9,691 nucleotides of DNA from an uncultured Pseudomonadota bacterium (GTDB lineage Bacteria; Desulfobacterota_B; Binatia; UBA9968): the NCBI GenBank assembly GCA_946478635.1, contig CAMLCX010000156.1, positions 1 through 9,691 on the forward strand. Direction: 5' to 3'. Below are positions 1-6,552 of the stretch, in pieces (the first letter of the stretch is position 1; every line of letters starts with the position of its first letter). The translations under genes and the position numbers were made by a program. A model generated the notes under the pieces. It had not been told where the DNA came from and made no database searches. It worked only from the letters and a program-made list of their open reading frames with translations.

Positions 1-480
1 ACCGTGCACGCCTACACCAACGACCAGCGCCTGGCCGACGTGCCGCACTCGGACTGGCGGCGCAGCCGCGCCGCGGCGGAGAACATTATTCCAACTTCCA
101 CCGGCGCGGCGAAAGCGGTGGGCGAAGTGTTGCCGCAGTTGAAGGGCCGGCTGGACGGCATCGCCGCGCGCGTGCCCGTGCCCGACGGCTCGGTGGTTGA
201 TTTGTTCGTCGAGCTGGAAAAAACCGTCAGCCCCGATGACGTTCACGCCGCGATCAGGTCAGCGGCGGATTCGAAACGCATGAAAGGCATTTTGCAGCTC
301 ATGGAAACGCCCGTGGTGTCTTCCGACGTCATCGGCAACCCGCACTCGTCTATTTTCGATCCGGCCTTTACCAGCGTTACCGGCGGCAAATATTTAAAGT
401 GCTTGAGCTGGTACGACAACGAGTGGGGATACTCCAATCGCGTCTGCGATCTGCTGGGTTTGATCGCGCGCTGGGGATAG
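1..480 (+). CDS. gap: Type I glyceraldehyde-3-phosphate dehydrogenase, C-terminal part (5' end outside window)
   Basis: Cytosolic glycolytic enzyme that converts glyceraldehyde 3-phosphate, NAD+ and phosphate to 1,3-bisphosphoglycerate. The reading frame is open from the first base, so the N-terminal NAD-binding domain and the active-site Cys lie upstream of the window. The visible part starts at the TVHAYTNDQ motif; its His (third visible residue) corresponds to the catalytic His of the family. It continues with the phosphate-site motif PTSTGAAKAVG (visible residues 31-41), the substrate-binding Arg in AARVPVP (about 56-61), and the conserved C-terminal WYDNEWGYSNRV. The stop at 478-480 is where the family normally ends, so the 3' end is intact. 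The usual partner pgk does not follow; the next gene is an unrelated transporter component after a 240-bp gap. Family identity is certain from these motifs. Confidence 0.97.
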   Translation, partial: TVHAYTNDQRLADVPHSDWRRSRAAAENIIPTSTGAAKAVGEVLPQLKGRLDGIAARVPVPDGSVVDLFVELEKTVSPDDVHAAIRSAADSKRMKGILQLMETPVVSSDVIGNPHSSIFDPAFTSVTGGKYLKCLSWYDNEWGYSNRVCDLLGLIARWG

Positions 481-661
481 GTCGTCTTCGCCTTCCACGT
501 TCGGTGCATTGCGTGAGGGTTTGTCCGTCTCCAACCGGTCGCGTCGCGATGATGGTGCAATTCGCGGGCTTGTGGTTAGCCTACAATTGAATTGAATTCC
601 CCAACGGATAAATCTTAACTCTTATCCAACTGTAACGTCAGTTCAATCCTTCGATGAATCC
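481..661. other. Intergenic region downstream of gap
   Basis: No gene is supported here. The GC-rich first part (to about 560) gives way to an AT-rich stretch. The imperfect hairpin GGATAA/TTATCC (606-611 and 622-627, 10-base loop) is the only clear inverted repeat. It lacks a following T-run, so I do not call it a terminator. Short reading frames crossing the region on both strands have no recognisable protein features and run into gap or its downstream spacer. Confidence 0.5.
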
Positions 662-690
662 TTCCCATCGCACGACTTGACAACTAGAAT
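662..690 (+). promoter_or_regulatory. Candidate sigma-70-type promoter for the solute-binding protein gene
   Basis: TTCCCA (662-667, 4 of 6 matches to the -35 consensus) and TAGAAT (685-690, 5 of 6 matches to the -10 consensus) are separated by exactly 17 bases. This would start transcription near 697, about 30 bases before the gene. A TTGACA at 677-682 is a perfect -35 box but has no good -10 at a proper distance. Weak sequence-only evidence. Confidence 0.35.
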
Positions 691-716
691 CAAGCTGCGT
701 TACTTGGGCCTACCGC

Positions 717-722
717 AGGAGG
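717..722 (+). promoter_or_regulatory. Ribosome binding site AGGAGG
   Basis: AGGAGG lies 4 bases before the ATG at 727 and 7 bases before the in-frame ATG at 730. The longer spacing is the more usual one, so the second ATG is favoured as the start. A third ATG at 723 is in another frame and overlaps too closely with the site. Confidence 0.7.
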
Positions 723-729
723 ATGAATG

Positions 730-1758
730 ATGTCGAGCAAGAAGTGGGTTCCAACGCAACATATAGTTTTTTTTCTCTTGATTCTATTTTCTTTAGTGCC
801 GGTAAGCGACCTCGCGGCGCAATCGAAAGACATGGTAGAAGGCGCACGAAAAGAAGGACAGCTAGTTTTTTATTCCGGCATGCCTATTCCCGATGCCCAA
901 GCCATTCTTTCGGCCCTCGAAAAAAAATTTCCTTTCATCAAGACCACTTTTTACCGGGCCACCGGCTCGGCTTTGGTGTCGCGAATTCAAACCGAGCAAC
1001 GCGCCGGAACGCACATATGGGATGTCATGAACGCCACGGGATTTGAGCCATATGCGCTCTTGGAGCAGGGTTATTTTGCGAGATACGATTCCGCCCAACG
1101 AAAGGATTTTCCGGAGGGCCACAAGGACCACGAGGGCATGTGGGCGACGATGTATACCACGCCGATGGTGGTCAGTTATAACTCGAAACTCGTCGCACCC
1201 GCGGATCTGCCAAAGGATTATACGGATTTGCTGAGCCCGAAATGGAAGGGCCGTCTGGGCATGGATTCTTCGGATTTAGAATGGTATGCGAATTTGCGAA
1301 AAATCTGGGGCGCCGAGAAGGCGCGAAAGTTTCTCGAGGGCCTTAAGACGCAGGAGGTCCGCTTCGCTCAAGGCCGGACGCTGTTGACCGGATTGCTTTC
1401 CGGCGGCGAGATTGCACTGCTAGTGAACAACTTCTTGCAAAACGTGATTGAAGCCAAGCGGAAAGGCAGCCCAGTGGAGTTCCTAGCGTTGGATCCTGTC
1501 GTTTCCGCGGCCGGGTTGATTGGCATCAACAGGCTGGCCCCTCATCCAAACGCGGGCAGGCTCTTCGTTGATTTTATTCTGTCGCGGGAAGGGCAGGAAC
1601 TGATCGTCAAAACCGATCGGAGCTCAGTGCGCAAGGATGTCGCGGGTAATCCGCTCGACCTGATCAAGAACGTAAGGATCGTGCCGTCGGACTTGAGCCT
1701 CGGGCAAAATTATGTGCAGATCCGCGACGAGTATCGGGATGCGCTCGGCGTGAAGTAG
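730..1758 (+). CDS. Exported extracellular solute-binding protein, iron(III)/family-1 ABC type
   Basis: Periplasmic ligand-binding component of an ABC importer, with the class-II periplasmic-binding-protein fold of the Fe(III)-binding (FutA/FbpA-like, SBP_bac) group. The start at 730 gives 342 residues, the usual length for the group; the tandem ATG at 727 would add one. The N-terminus is a Sec signal peptide: SKK, then a hydrophobic core IVFFLLILFSLVPVS, then a probable cleavage near LAAQ (about residue 31). There is no lipobox Cys. The mature part begins with the typical EGARKEGQLVFYSG, followed by a hinge region with IQTEQRAGTHIWDVMNATG and a late segment HPNAGRLFVDFILSREGQE, all hallmarks of this family. 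The ligand cannot be read from sequence; relatives bind iron, sulfonates, polyamines or other small anions. No permease or ATPase gene is in the window, so it is an orphan here. It is probably co-transcribed with the amidohydrolase 82 bp downstream. Confidence 0.9.
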   Translation: MSSKKWVPTQHIVFFLLILFSLVPVSDLAAQSKDMVEGARKEGQLVFYSGMPIPDAQAILSALEKKFPFIKTTFYRATGSALVSRIQTEQRAGTHIWDVMNATGFEPYALLEQGYFARYDSAQRKDFPEGHKDHEGMWATMYTTPMVVSYNSKLVAPADLPKDYTDLLSPKWKGRLGMDSSDLEWYANLRKIWGAEKARKFLEGLKTQEVRFAQGRTLLTGLLSGGEIALLVNNFLQNVIEAKRKGSPVEFLALDPVVSAAGLIGINRLAPHPNAGRLFVDFILSREGQELIVKTDRSSVRKDVAGNPLDLIKNVRIVPSDLSLGQNYVQIRDEYRDALGVK

Positions 1759-1840
1759 TCTGGCGGGCCGGATGCGAAAACATAGTCTATTGGACCTGCC
1801 CAGAGGGCGCCAGACAGCTGTTTGATCCAAGGAGATTGCC

Positions 1841-2926
1841 ATGACGTACGTGGATTGTGACTCGCATATATTACCTGAGGATGCCTTCGCCGACCTGCCC
1901 GCCGCATATCGCCGGGAGGGTCCGCGTATCGAAACGGACGAGAAGGGGAACTCCTGCGTAGTTTACCCGGCCCGCCAACGAAACATTCCCGATTATGCGC
2001 GGACCATACCCAATCCGTTCAATCCGAGGCCGCGTTCGTCCGGCAATAAACCGGAAGTCCGTATCACCGACATGGAGAAGGCGAGTATCGACGTTCAAGT
2101 TCTGGTGCCGAGCAACGGCTCGTTTTACTACGACGTCGAGTCTGAACTCGGAGCGGCCGTTTGCCAGGCGTATAACAACGCCATCGGCCGTATAGTAACA
2201 AAATACCCCGGCAAATTTCTCGGCCTCGCAACGTTGCCCATGCAAGCGCCGCAAATCGCCGCCGATGAGTTGTATCGCGCCGTGCGCGAACTCGGCCTCA
2301 AGGGAGCGGTGTGTTATACCACCGTCGGCGACAAAGATCTCGACGGCGAAGAGTTCTGGCCTGTTTATGCTAAAGCCGAAGAACTCGGTGTTCCGATCAT
2401 TTTTCATCCCGTGAACACCGGGCCGATGGTCGGCGGCTGGCGTATGACCCGCCACTATGCCACGCGTGGATATGGCTTCTGGAGCGCTCTCGGGAATTCG
2501 ATGGAGAATTCCATAACTATCGCCAATCTTATTTTCGGCGGCGTGCTCGACGCTTTTCCAAAGCTGCGCTTCTGTTTTCTGGAGGGCGGCGGGACACAGG
2601 TCCCACATTTAATGGAGGGTCTTGCCGCGGTGTACTCTGGTGAGGGTGATTACGGCAGATTGACCAACAAGCCCAAACGAGAACCGATCGAATACCTTAA
2701 CCGATTGTATTTCTCTGTACGCACGACGGAGGCCTTGTTGGGCATTTTGGTCGAGCGATACGGTCATCAAAACTGGGTGATAGGCACCGATTATCCGCAC
2801 GCGGATACCATGGGAAGCTGGCCCAATACTGTACCGGTTATCAATGCGCGGGAGGATCTGTCGTCGGAAGCTAAAGCGGGAATCCTGGGCGACAACGCGC
2901 TCCGGTTATTCGGAACTGCTGCTTAG
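1841..2926 (+). CDS. Amidohydrolase-2 family metal-dependent hydrolase/decarboxylase (ACMSD-like)
   Basis: Soluble TIM-barrel enzyme of the amidohydrolase superfamily, ACMSD/LigW-like branch, whose members hydrolyse or decarboxylate aromatic and related carboxylic acids with a divalent metal. The 361 residues match the family length. Visible motifs are the N-terminal metal-binding D-S-H (Asp7, His9) in VDCDSHILPE, the strand-5 His189 in VPIIFHPV, FLEGG at 246-250, and the C-terminal GTDYPHAD with Asp317 as the expected metal ligand and His320. AAGGAG at 1829-1834, 6 bases before the ATG, supports the start. There is no signal peptide, so it is cytoplasmic. It follows the solute-binding protein gene by 82 bp with no terminator between. 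Import of a small organic acid followed by its cleavage is a reasonable but unproven joint role. The substrate is unknown. Confidence 0.9.
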   Translation: MTYVDCDSHILPEDAFADLPAAYRREGPRIETDEKGNSCVVYPARQRNIPDYARTIPNPFNPRPRSSGNKPEVRITDMEKASIDVQVLVPSNGSFYYDVESELGAAVCQAYNNAIGRIVTKYPGKFLGLATLPMQAPQIAADELYRAVRELGLKGAVCYTTVGDKDLDGEEFWPVYAKAEELGVPIIFHPVNTGPMVGGWRMTRHYATRGYGFWSALGNSMENSITIANLIFGGVLDAFPKLRFCFLEGGGTQVPHLMEGLAAVYSGEGDYGRLTNKPKREPIEYLNRLYFSVRTTEALLGILVERYGHQNWVIGTDYPHADTMGSWPNTVPVINAREDLSSEAKAGILGDNALRLFGTAA

Positions 2927-3319
2927 ATGAAAAGGAGGTTTTTTTTTCTGACTCGGCACCGAGCCTAATTGCTGCGCTTTTGCCGCTCATACGCCAGGAT
3001 TATTGTAATTGAATCTTTCTTCAGGGTGATTACAGATTTGAACCCGACAACTGCTTGACACGTTTCTTCCCTGTGATATTTGTCTGCCCGTAACAGCCTC
3101 CCGGTTGTCAAGAATCATTCGAGGGCATATGAACAGCAGTTTAAAGTCAGCGGCTCCGATGATCATAATCGCGGGCGAGCTGGCTTTTTCTATTGCTCCG
3201 AACGGAGGTAACGCTGCAACAGCGGCTTTCAGTTCAAAAATAATTGGAAGAATATTCTCGACGATCATTTCGTTTGGAAAATTGTTTACCGGTGAAACTT
3301 TTTATAGGAGGAAACGGCC
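2927..3319. other. 393-bp AT-rich intergenic/leader region with small hairpins
   Basis: No gene is convincingly supported. Just after the amidohydrolase stop there is a run of nine T (2939-2947), followed by the inverted repeat CTCGG/CCGAG (2952-2956 and 2959-2963). The T-run precedes rather than follows the hairpin, so it is not a standard terminator for the upstream gene. Further on are a perfect TTGACA (3055-3060), a 7-bp inverted repeat CTTGACA/TGTCAAG (3054-3060 and 3106-3112), and two back-to-back hairpins, CTCCG/CGGAG (3196-3200 and 3203-3207) and CGCTG/CAGCG (3212-3216 and 3220-3224). CAGCGGCT occurs twice (3148-3155 and 3220-3227). The region ends with a strong AGGAGG at 3306-3311 before the DUF1326 gene. 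It looks like a promoter plus a possibly structured 5' leader. Confidence 0.5.
3055..3082 (+). promoter_or_regulatory. Weak candidate promoter for the DUF1326-DUF2182-molybdoenzyme gene group
   Basis: A perfect -35 box TTGACA (3055-3060) is followed after 16 bases by TATTTG (3077-3082), which matches only half of the -10 consensus. The -35 overlaps one arm of a 7-bp inverted repeat whose partner is at 3106-3112, which could be an operator. Position and orientation fit a start about 230 bases upstream of the first gene; the evidence is thin. Confidence 0.25.
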
Positions 3320-3922
3320 ATGGCCTACAAGCTTGAAGGAAGTCTTTTGGAGGTGTGCAATTGCGAGGTGCTGTGTCCTTGCTGGGTTGGTGTTGATCCG
3401 GATAACGGGACTTGCGACACTGCGCTGGCGCACCATTTCGAAAAAGGTGAAATCGATGGTGTCGATGTATCCGGTCTCACTATGGGGTTCTGCGCTCACG
3501 TCCCCGGAAACATCCTTAAAGGTAACTGGCGCGTCGTCGTTCATATCGATCAGCGGGCGACAAAGGAGCAGGAACAAGCGCTGCTGAGTGTTTACACGGG
3601 TCAACAAGGCGGGCCGGTCGCAGATCTCGTAAAATTGATCGGCGAAGTGGTTGCCGTAGAGCGCTCGCCGATAACTTTTGAGGTCAAGGAAGGGAAGGGA
3701 ATCCTGCGGATTGGCACTGTTGCCGACTGCGAAATGGAACCTTTCCGCGGCCCAAACGGCGAGGTGACGACACTGCGCGATTCGATATTCTCGACGATTC
3801 CCGGCGCTCCGGCGTACGTGGCCAAGGCGACCAAGTACAAAATGAACAATCCGGCATTAAAGCAAAACATCGACCTTAAAGACCACAACGCGATTCAAGG
3901 AAAATTCATTTTCCAGAGCTAA
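3320..3922 (+). CDS. DUF1326 domain protein (Cys-rich, uncharacterised)
   Basis: Whole-length DUF1326 protein of 200 residues, a common size for this uncharacterised family. The N-terminus carries the family hallmark, a Cys cluster in EVCNCEVLCPCW (Cys13, 15, 19, 21), with another Cys at 32; this pattern looks able to bind a metal or undergo redox chemistry, which is inference. There is no signal peptide or membrane helix. AGGAGG at 3306-3311, 8 bases before the ATG, gives a well-supported start. The gene heads a same-strand group followed by a DUF2182 membrane protein. From general knowledge these two families are frequent neighbours, which suggests a shared function, possibly handing a metal or cofactor to the membrane partner. 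No experimental role is known to me. Confidence 0.88.
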   Translation: MAYKLEGSLLEVCNCEVLCPCWVGVDPDNGTCDTALAHHFEKGEIDGVDVSGLTMGFCAHVPGNILKGNWRVVVHIDQRATKEQEQALLSVYTGQQGGPVADLVKLIGEVVAVERSPITFEVKEGKGILRIGTVADCEMEPFRGPNGEVTTLRDSIFSTIPGAPAYVAKATKYKMNNPALKQNIDLKDHNAIQGKFIFQS

Positions 3923-4026
3923 GAACAAGCGTTTTGATGGGAGAAAGCGAGCGGCGGTTCGAGAGCCGGAAGCTCCCGGCGATGCGGATGTGACGCGGTC
4001 ACGCCGATTCATCCTGCTGGATTTTT
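3923..4026 (+). other. Hairpin-containing spacer between DUF1326 and DUF2182 genes
   Basis: The 104-bp spacer holds two perfect short inverted repeats: GCCGG/CCGGC (3965-3969 and 3976-3980, 6-base loop) and GTGAC/GTCAC (3990-3994 and 3998-4002, 3-base loop). Neither is followed by a T-rich tract, although TTTTT occurs at 4022-4026 directly before the start codon. They could tune expression between the two genes or protect the upstream message. No function is shown. Confidence 0.35.
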
Positions 4027-4788
4027 ATGAATGCCGTAGCCGATCGTAGAGCGTTTCTCGGGTCAATCGGCGCACTGGTTACGCTCGCATGGATGACGCT
4101 TTGGATCTGGGATCGATCCCCTTATGGTCGTTACCTCGATCACGGCAGATTAGGTGAGATCGGCGCGACTTCGCTCCTCACGCCTGTCGTGCTTTATCTT
4201 ATCGGTTGGATCCTGATGACGACCGCCATGATGTTGCCAACCACCGTTCCGTTGCTGGAAATATTTCGCCGCTTGACCGCTCAGCGGCCGGAGCGATCGC
4301 AGCTCATGGCTCTTGTGATTACGGGTTATCTGGGTGTATGGACGGCGTTCGGTGCCGTGGCCCATTTGGCAGATTGGGTCTTACACGAGCTTGTCGAGCA
4401 CAACCCGTCGCTTGAGACGAACGCCTATGTCATCGGAGCGGGCACGTTGCTGTTGGCCGGCGCATTTCAATTCAGTCGCCTGAAATACCGCTGCCTGGAC
4501 AAATGCCGCGCGCCGCTGAGCTTCGTTATGGAGTACTGGCGCGGCAGCAATAATCGTCGAAACGCACTCTTGCTCGGAATCCATCACGGTCTTTTTTGTG
4601 TGGGCTGCTGTTGGGCTCTCATGCTTTTGATGTTCGGTGTCGGCGTGGGGAATATCGGCTGGATGCTGGCGCTGGGAGTCGTCATGGCCGTGGAAAAGAA
4701 CATGCCGTGGGGAAGGAAATTGAGCGGCCCATTGGGAGTGACGCTTCTCGGGTGGGGAGCGCTGATCTTGCTAAATCATTCGGTTTGA
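4027..4788 (+). CDS. DUF2182 polytopic membrane protein (predicted metal-binding)
   Basis: Inner-membrane protein of 253 residues from the DUF2182 family, described in databases as predicted metal-binding integral membrane proteins. About seven hydrophobic segments are visible, near residues 9-27, 50-70, 93-118, 133-150, 189-206, 208-225 and 234-250. Family motifs present are W-I-L-M-T-T-AMMLP (61-71), KYRCLDKCRAP (153-163), HHGLFCVGCCW (186-196) and VEKNMPWG (222-229). The paired Cys residues in the third and fourth motifs (Cys156, 160, 191, 194, 195) with His186/187 are the obvious candidate ligands for a metal. No good Shine-Dalgarno sequence precedes ATG 4027, so this start is chosen on frame and family N-terminus. 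It lies 104 bp after the DUF1326 gene and 28 bp before the molybdoenzyme gene. Transport or insertion of a metal is plausible but unproven. Confidence 0.88.
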   Translation: MNAVADRRAFLGSIGALVTLAWMTLWIWDRSPYGRYLDHGRLGEIGATSLLTPVVLYLIGWILMTTAMMLPTTVPLLEIFRRLTAQRPERSQLMALVITGYLGVWTAFGAVAHLADWVLHELVEHNPSLETNAYVIGAGTLLLAGAFQFSRLKYRCLDKCRAPLSFVMEYWRGSNNRRNALLLGIHHGLFCVGCCWALMLLMFGVGVGNIGWMLALGVVMAVEKNMPWGRKLSGPLGVTLLGWGALILLNHSV

Positions 4789-4816
4789 AAAAATAATCAC
4801 CGATCGCACCGAAAAA

Positions 4817-5929
4817 ATGGAACAACAAAAACTTGCAGACCAATTCGTAACCGTCGGTGACGGCACCGGGTTCGCTCAAACAGAGAGCCTCTACAGGGAA
4901 GAACTGCAGCTTGCCTTGCGCAACAAGGGGATACCCTTGGAAGGGATACGCTATCCCGTCACTCCGACCGGCATGCACTATCTTCTGGTTCACTACGACA
5001 TTCCTGCGGTGTCAGCGAACGACTGGTGCCTGAACGTCGAGGGACTAGTGTCGACGCCGCTGCGGCTAACCTTGGAGGAGATTAAAAAAAGACCCGCGCA
5101 AACTTTTGCGGTTACCATGGAGTGCGCGGGAAACGGCCGGGCGCTTTTTGCTCCACGGCGCATTAGCCAGCCGTGGTTCAATGAGGCGATTGGCACCGCG
5201 GAATGGACCGGCACTCCACTGCAGGGCCTCCTCGCAGAAGCGGGTTTGCGCGACGATGCGGTCGAAATTGTTTTTACGGGTCTTGATCGAGGCGTGGAGG
5301 GAGGCGAGGTGCAATCCTATCAGCGCAGTTTGACCGTCAGCGAAGCGACTAGAGCAGAAGTATTGCTCGCGTACGAGATGAATGGCCAACCGCTTCAACC
5401 TCAGCATGGCTATCCACTCCGGTTGTTGGTGCCCGGCTGGTATGGCATGACCAGTGTCAAATGGTTGGACCGCATCGAAGCCGTCGCCGAGCCCTTTCAG
5501 GGATATCAAATGATGCGGGTGTACCGTTATGCGGAGGCGCCGGACGATCCCGGCGATCCGATTTCCTTGATCAGAGTGCGCGCGCTAATGATTCCACCAG
5601 GGATTCCGGATTTTCTGACGCGGACTCGTGTGCTCCAAGCGGGTACGGTCACTCTTACAGGCAAAGCATGGGCTGGCCGTTCGAGCGTCTCCCGAGTCGA
5701 GATGAGCGTAGATGGTGGCTCGACCTGGTCGGAAGCCCAATTGGGCGAAATGATTTCACCGTACGCCTGGAGGCCATGGACGTTTCACTGGAATGCCGAA
5801 CCAGGCACCCACACCCTTTGCGTTCGTGCGACCGATGCCGAGGGAAATGTCCAGCCGCGCGACCAGCAGTGGAACTTCGGCGGCTACGGCAACAATGGAT
5901 TCCAGCGGGTAAAAGTTATCGTGGAGTGA
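4817..5929 (+). CDS. Sulfite oxidase-family molybdopterin-dependent oxidoreductase, no export signal
   Basis: Mononuclear molybdenum enzyme of 370 residues from the sulfite oxidase family. The Mo-pterin domain spans roughly residues 45-225, with the molybdenum-ligating Cys103 in TMECAGNGR, the GTAEWTGTPL motif (126-135), and HGYPLRLLVPGWYGM followed by SVKWL (197-217). A C-terminal immunoglobulin-like Mo-co dimerisation domain runs from about 250 to 368 and includes VEMSVDGGSTW (294-304). There is no heme-binding domain and no Tat or Sec signal, whereas many bacterial relatives (SorA, SoeA-like or MsrP-type proteins) are exported; this one should remain in the cytoplasm unless the true start lies upstream. 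No clear ribosome site precedes ATG 4817, and the 28-bp gap to DUF2182 suggests co-transcription. It could oxidise sulfite or reduce an oxidised S- or N-compound. The substrate and electron partner are not evident. Confidence 0.9.
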   Translation: MEQQKLADQFVTVGDGTGFAQTESLYREELQLALRNKGIPLEGIRYPVTPTGMHYLLVHYDIPAVSANDWCLNVEGLVSTPLRLTLEEIKKRPAQTFAVTMECAGNGRALFAPRRISQPWFNEAIGTAEWTGTPLQGLLAEAGLRDDAVEIVFTGLDRGVEGGEVQSYQRSLTVSEATRAEVLLAYEMNGQPLQPQHGYPLRLLVPGWYGMTSVKWLDRIEAVAEPFQGYQMMRVYRYAEAPDDPGDPISLIRVRALMIPPGIPDFLTRTRVLQAGTVTLTGKAWAGRSSVSRVEMSVDGGSTWSEAQLGEMISPYAWRPWTFHWNAEPGTHTLCVRATDAEGNVQPRDQQWNFGGYGNNGFQRVKVIVE

Positions 5930-5996
5930 AAACCGCTTCCAATCCGAAGCGTCGTTCAGCACCAGAACGATACGATCTGCGATCGCCGAGTTTTGG

Positions 5997-6200
5997 ATGA
6001 ACTCCCAAGTCACAGCACTGCGGGTGGCAAGTATCGTGTTCGGCCTGATGGCCGTCGCTCAATTGGCCCGGCTAGTGATACGGCCAGAGGTGCTCGTGGA
6101 AGGTTATCGGATGCCGCTATGGCCCAGTGTGCTGGCCTTTATTATTTTTGGCGGTTTGAGTCTTTGGATGTGGAAACTCGCTCGCGGACCGGCCAAGTGA
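5997..6200 (+). CDS. Small two-helix membrane protein, function unknown
   Basis: A 67-residue protein with two clear hydrophobic segments (about 7-29 and 41-62) joined by a short polar loop, RPEVLVEGYRMPLWPS, with positive residues near the C-terminus (WKLARGPAK). The frame has the composition of a real membrane protein and sits 67 bp after the molybdoenzyme on the same strand, so it may be the last gene of that group. A second frame overlapping the same bases (from 5993) gives an Arg-rich, non-membrane product and is judged a shadow. I do not recognise a named family. It could be a small subunit or anchor for the preceding enzyme, which is inference. Ribosome site is poor (TTTTGG directly before the ATG). 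Confidence 0.7.
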   Translation: MNSQVTALRVASIVFGLMAVAQLARLVIRPEVLVEGYRMPLWPSVLAFIIFGGLSLWMWKLARGPAK

Positions 6201-6314
6201 ACGTAATCTGAATCACGCCGCCGGATGGCGAGCTGCAAACGATGTCATCCCGCGTCTACTCATCCCGGCTATGATGGATGGTGACTAATCCAAATTGACG
6301 TTGTATTGAACCCT

Positions 6315-6524
6315 ATGCCAGGCAAATGCCCGCAGTGCGCCTCGAGGACCTATTTAGCGCGAACGACAATAAAAACCGACCTTCTTGAAATCCAAAATAT
6401 CCCCTGCACGGTGTGCCAAGAGTGCGGACAGGAGCAGATCGGACAACTGGTTCAGAAAAAAATCGATAAGCTTCTCGAACGGGCGGCCAAAGGAAAGCTC
6501 AACACCCGCGTGGTCGTGATGTAG
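6315..6524 (+). CDS. YgiT-type zinc-finger protein (antitoxin-like), orphan
   Basis: Small protein of 69 residues from ATG 6315, or 72 from the in-frame TTG at 6306; neither has a good ribosome site. Two Cys pairs, CPQC near the N-terminus and CQECG near residues 34-38, together with the intervening IQNIPCTV, match the YgiT-type zinc-finger pattern of the MqsA N-terminal domain and its standalone relatives. The rest is a charged helix, QIGQLVQKKIDKLLERAAKGK. In MqsRA-type systems such a protein neutralises a toxin and binds DNA through a separate C-terminal domain. That HTH part is absent here and no toxin gene (MqsR, DUF4258-like or other) is adjacent. It ends 28 bp from the convergent hydrolase gene. 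A broken second copy lies at 8661-9008. Family call is good; role as an antitoxin is uncertain. Confidence 0.8.
   Translation: MPGKCPQCASRTYLARTTIKTDLLEIQNIPCTVCQECGQEQIGQLVQKKIDKLLERAAKGKLNTRVVVM
6364..6418 (+). repeat. Direct repeat copy A (inside intact YgiT-type gene)
   Basis: This 55-bp segment matches 8661-8715 without gaps at 44 of 55 positions by my hand count, including 15 consecutive identical bases. A second segment, 6432-6455, matches 8971-8994 at 22 of 24 positions. The two copies are in the same orientation, about 2.3 kb apart, and encode related peptides, so they are a gene duplication rather than chance. Confidence 0.85.
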
Positions 6525-6552
6525 TTTTTGTTGTATGTTCTGTCGCCTGTGA

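Noticed and set aside
1871..2608. 245-residue - strand ORF opposite the amidohydrolase gene
   Set aside because: Antisense shadow of a gene with clear catalytic motifs; product is His/Arg-rich without a domain.
2939..2963. T-run and CTCGG/CCGAG hairpin as a terminator after the amidohydrolase gene
   Set aside because: The T-run comes before the hairpin on the + strand, and on the - strand the hairpin is followed by A residues, so neither orientation makes an intrinsic terminator.
2995..3006. CAGGATTATTG as a second copy of the MITE terminus
   Set aside because: It differs in several positions from the terminal repeat and has no inverted partner nearby.
2987..3268. 93-residue - strand ORF in the leader region
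   Set aside because: No good ribosome site and no recognisable domain; the region is better explained as an untranslated leader with hairpins.
3105..3587. 160-residue + strand ORF starting with TTG and overlapping the DUF1326 gene
   Set aside because: More than half lies inside DUF1326 in another frame. The part before 3320 is a short Ala/Ile-rich stretch in an AT-rich leader with no family resemblance.
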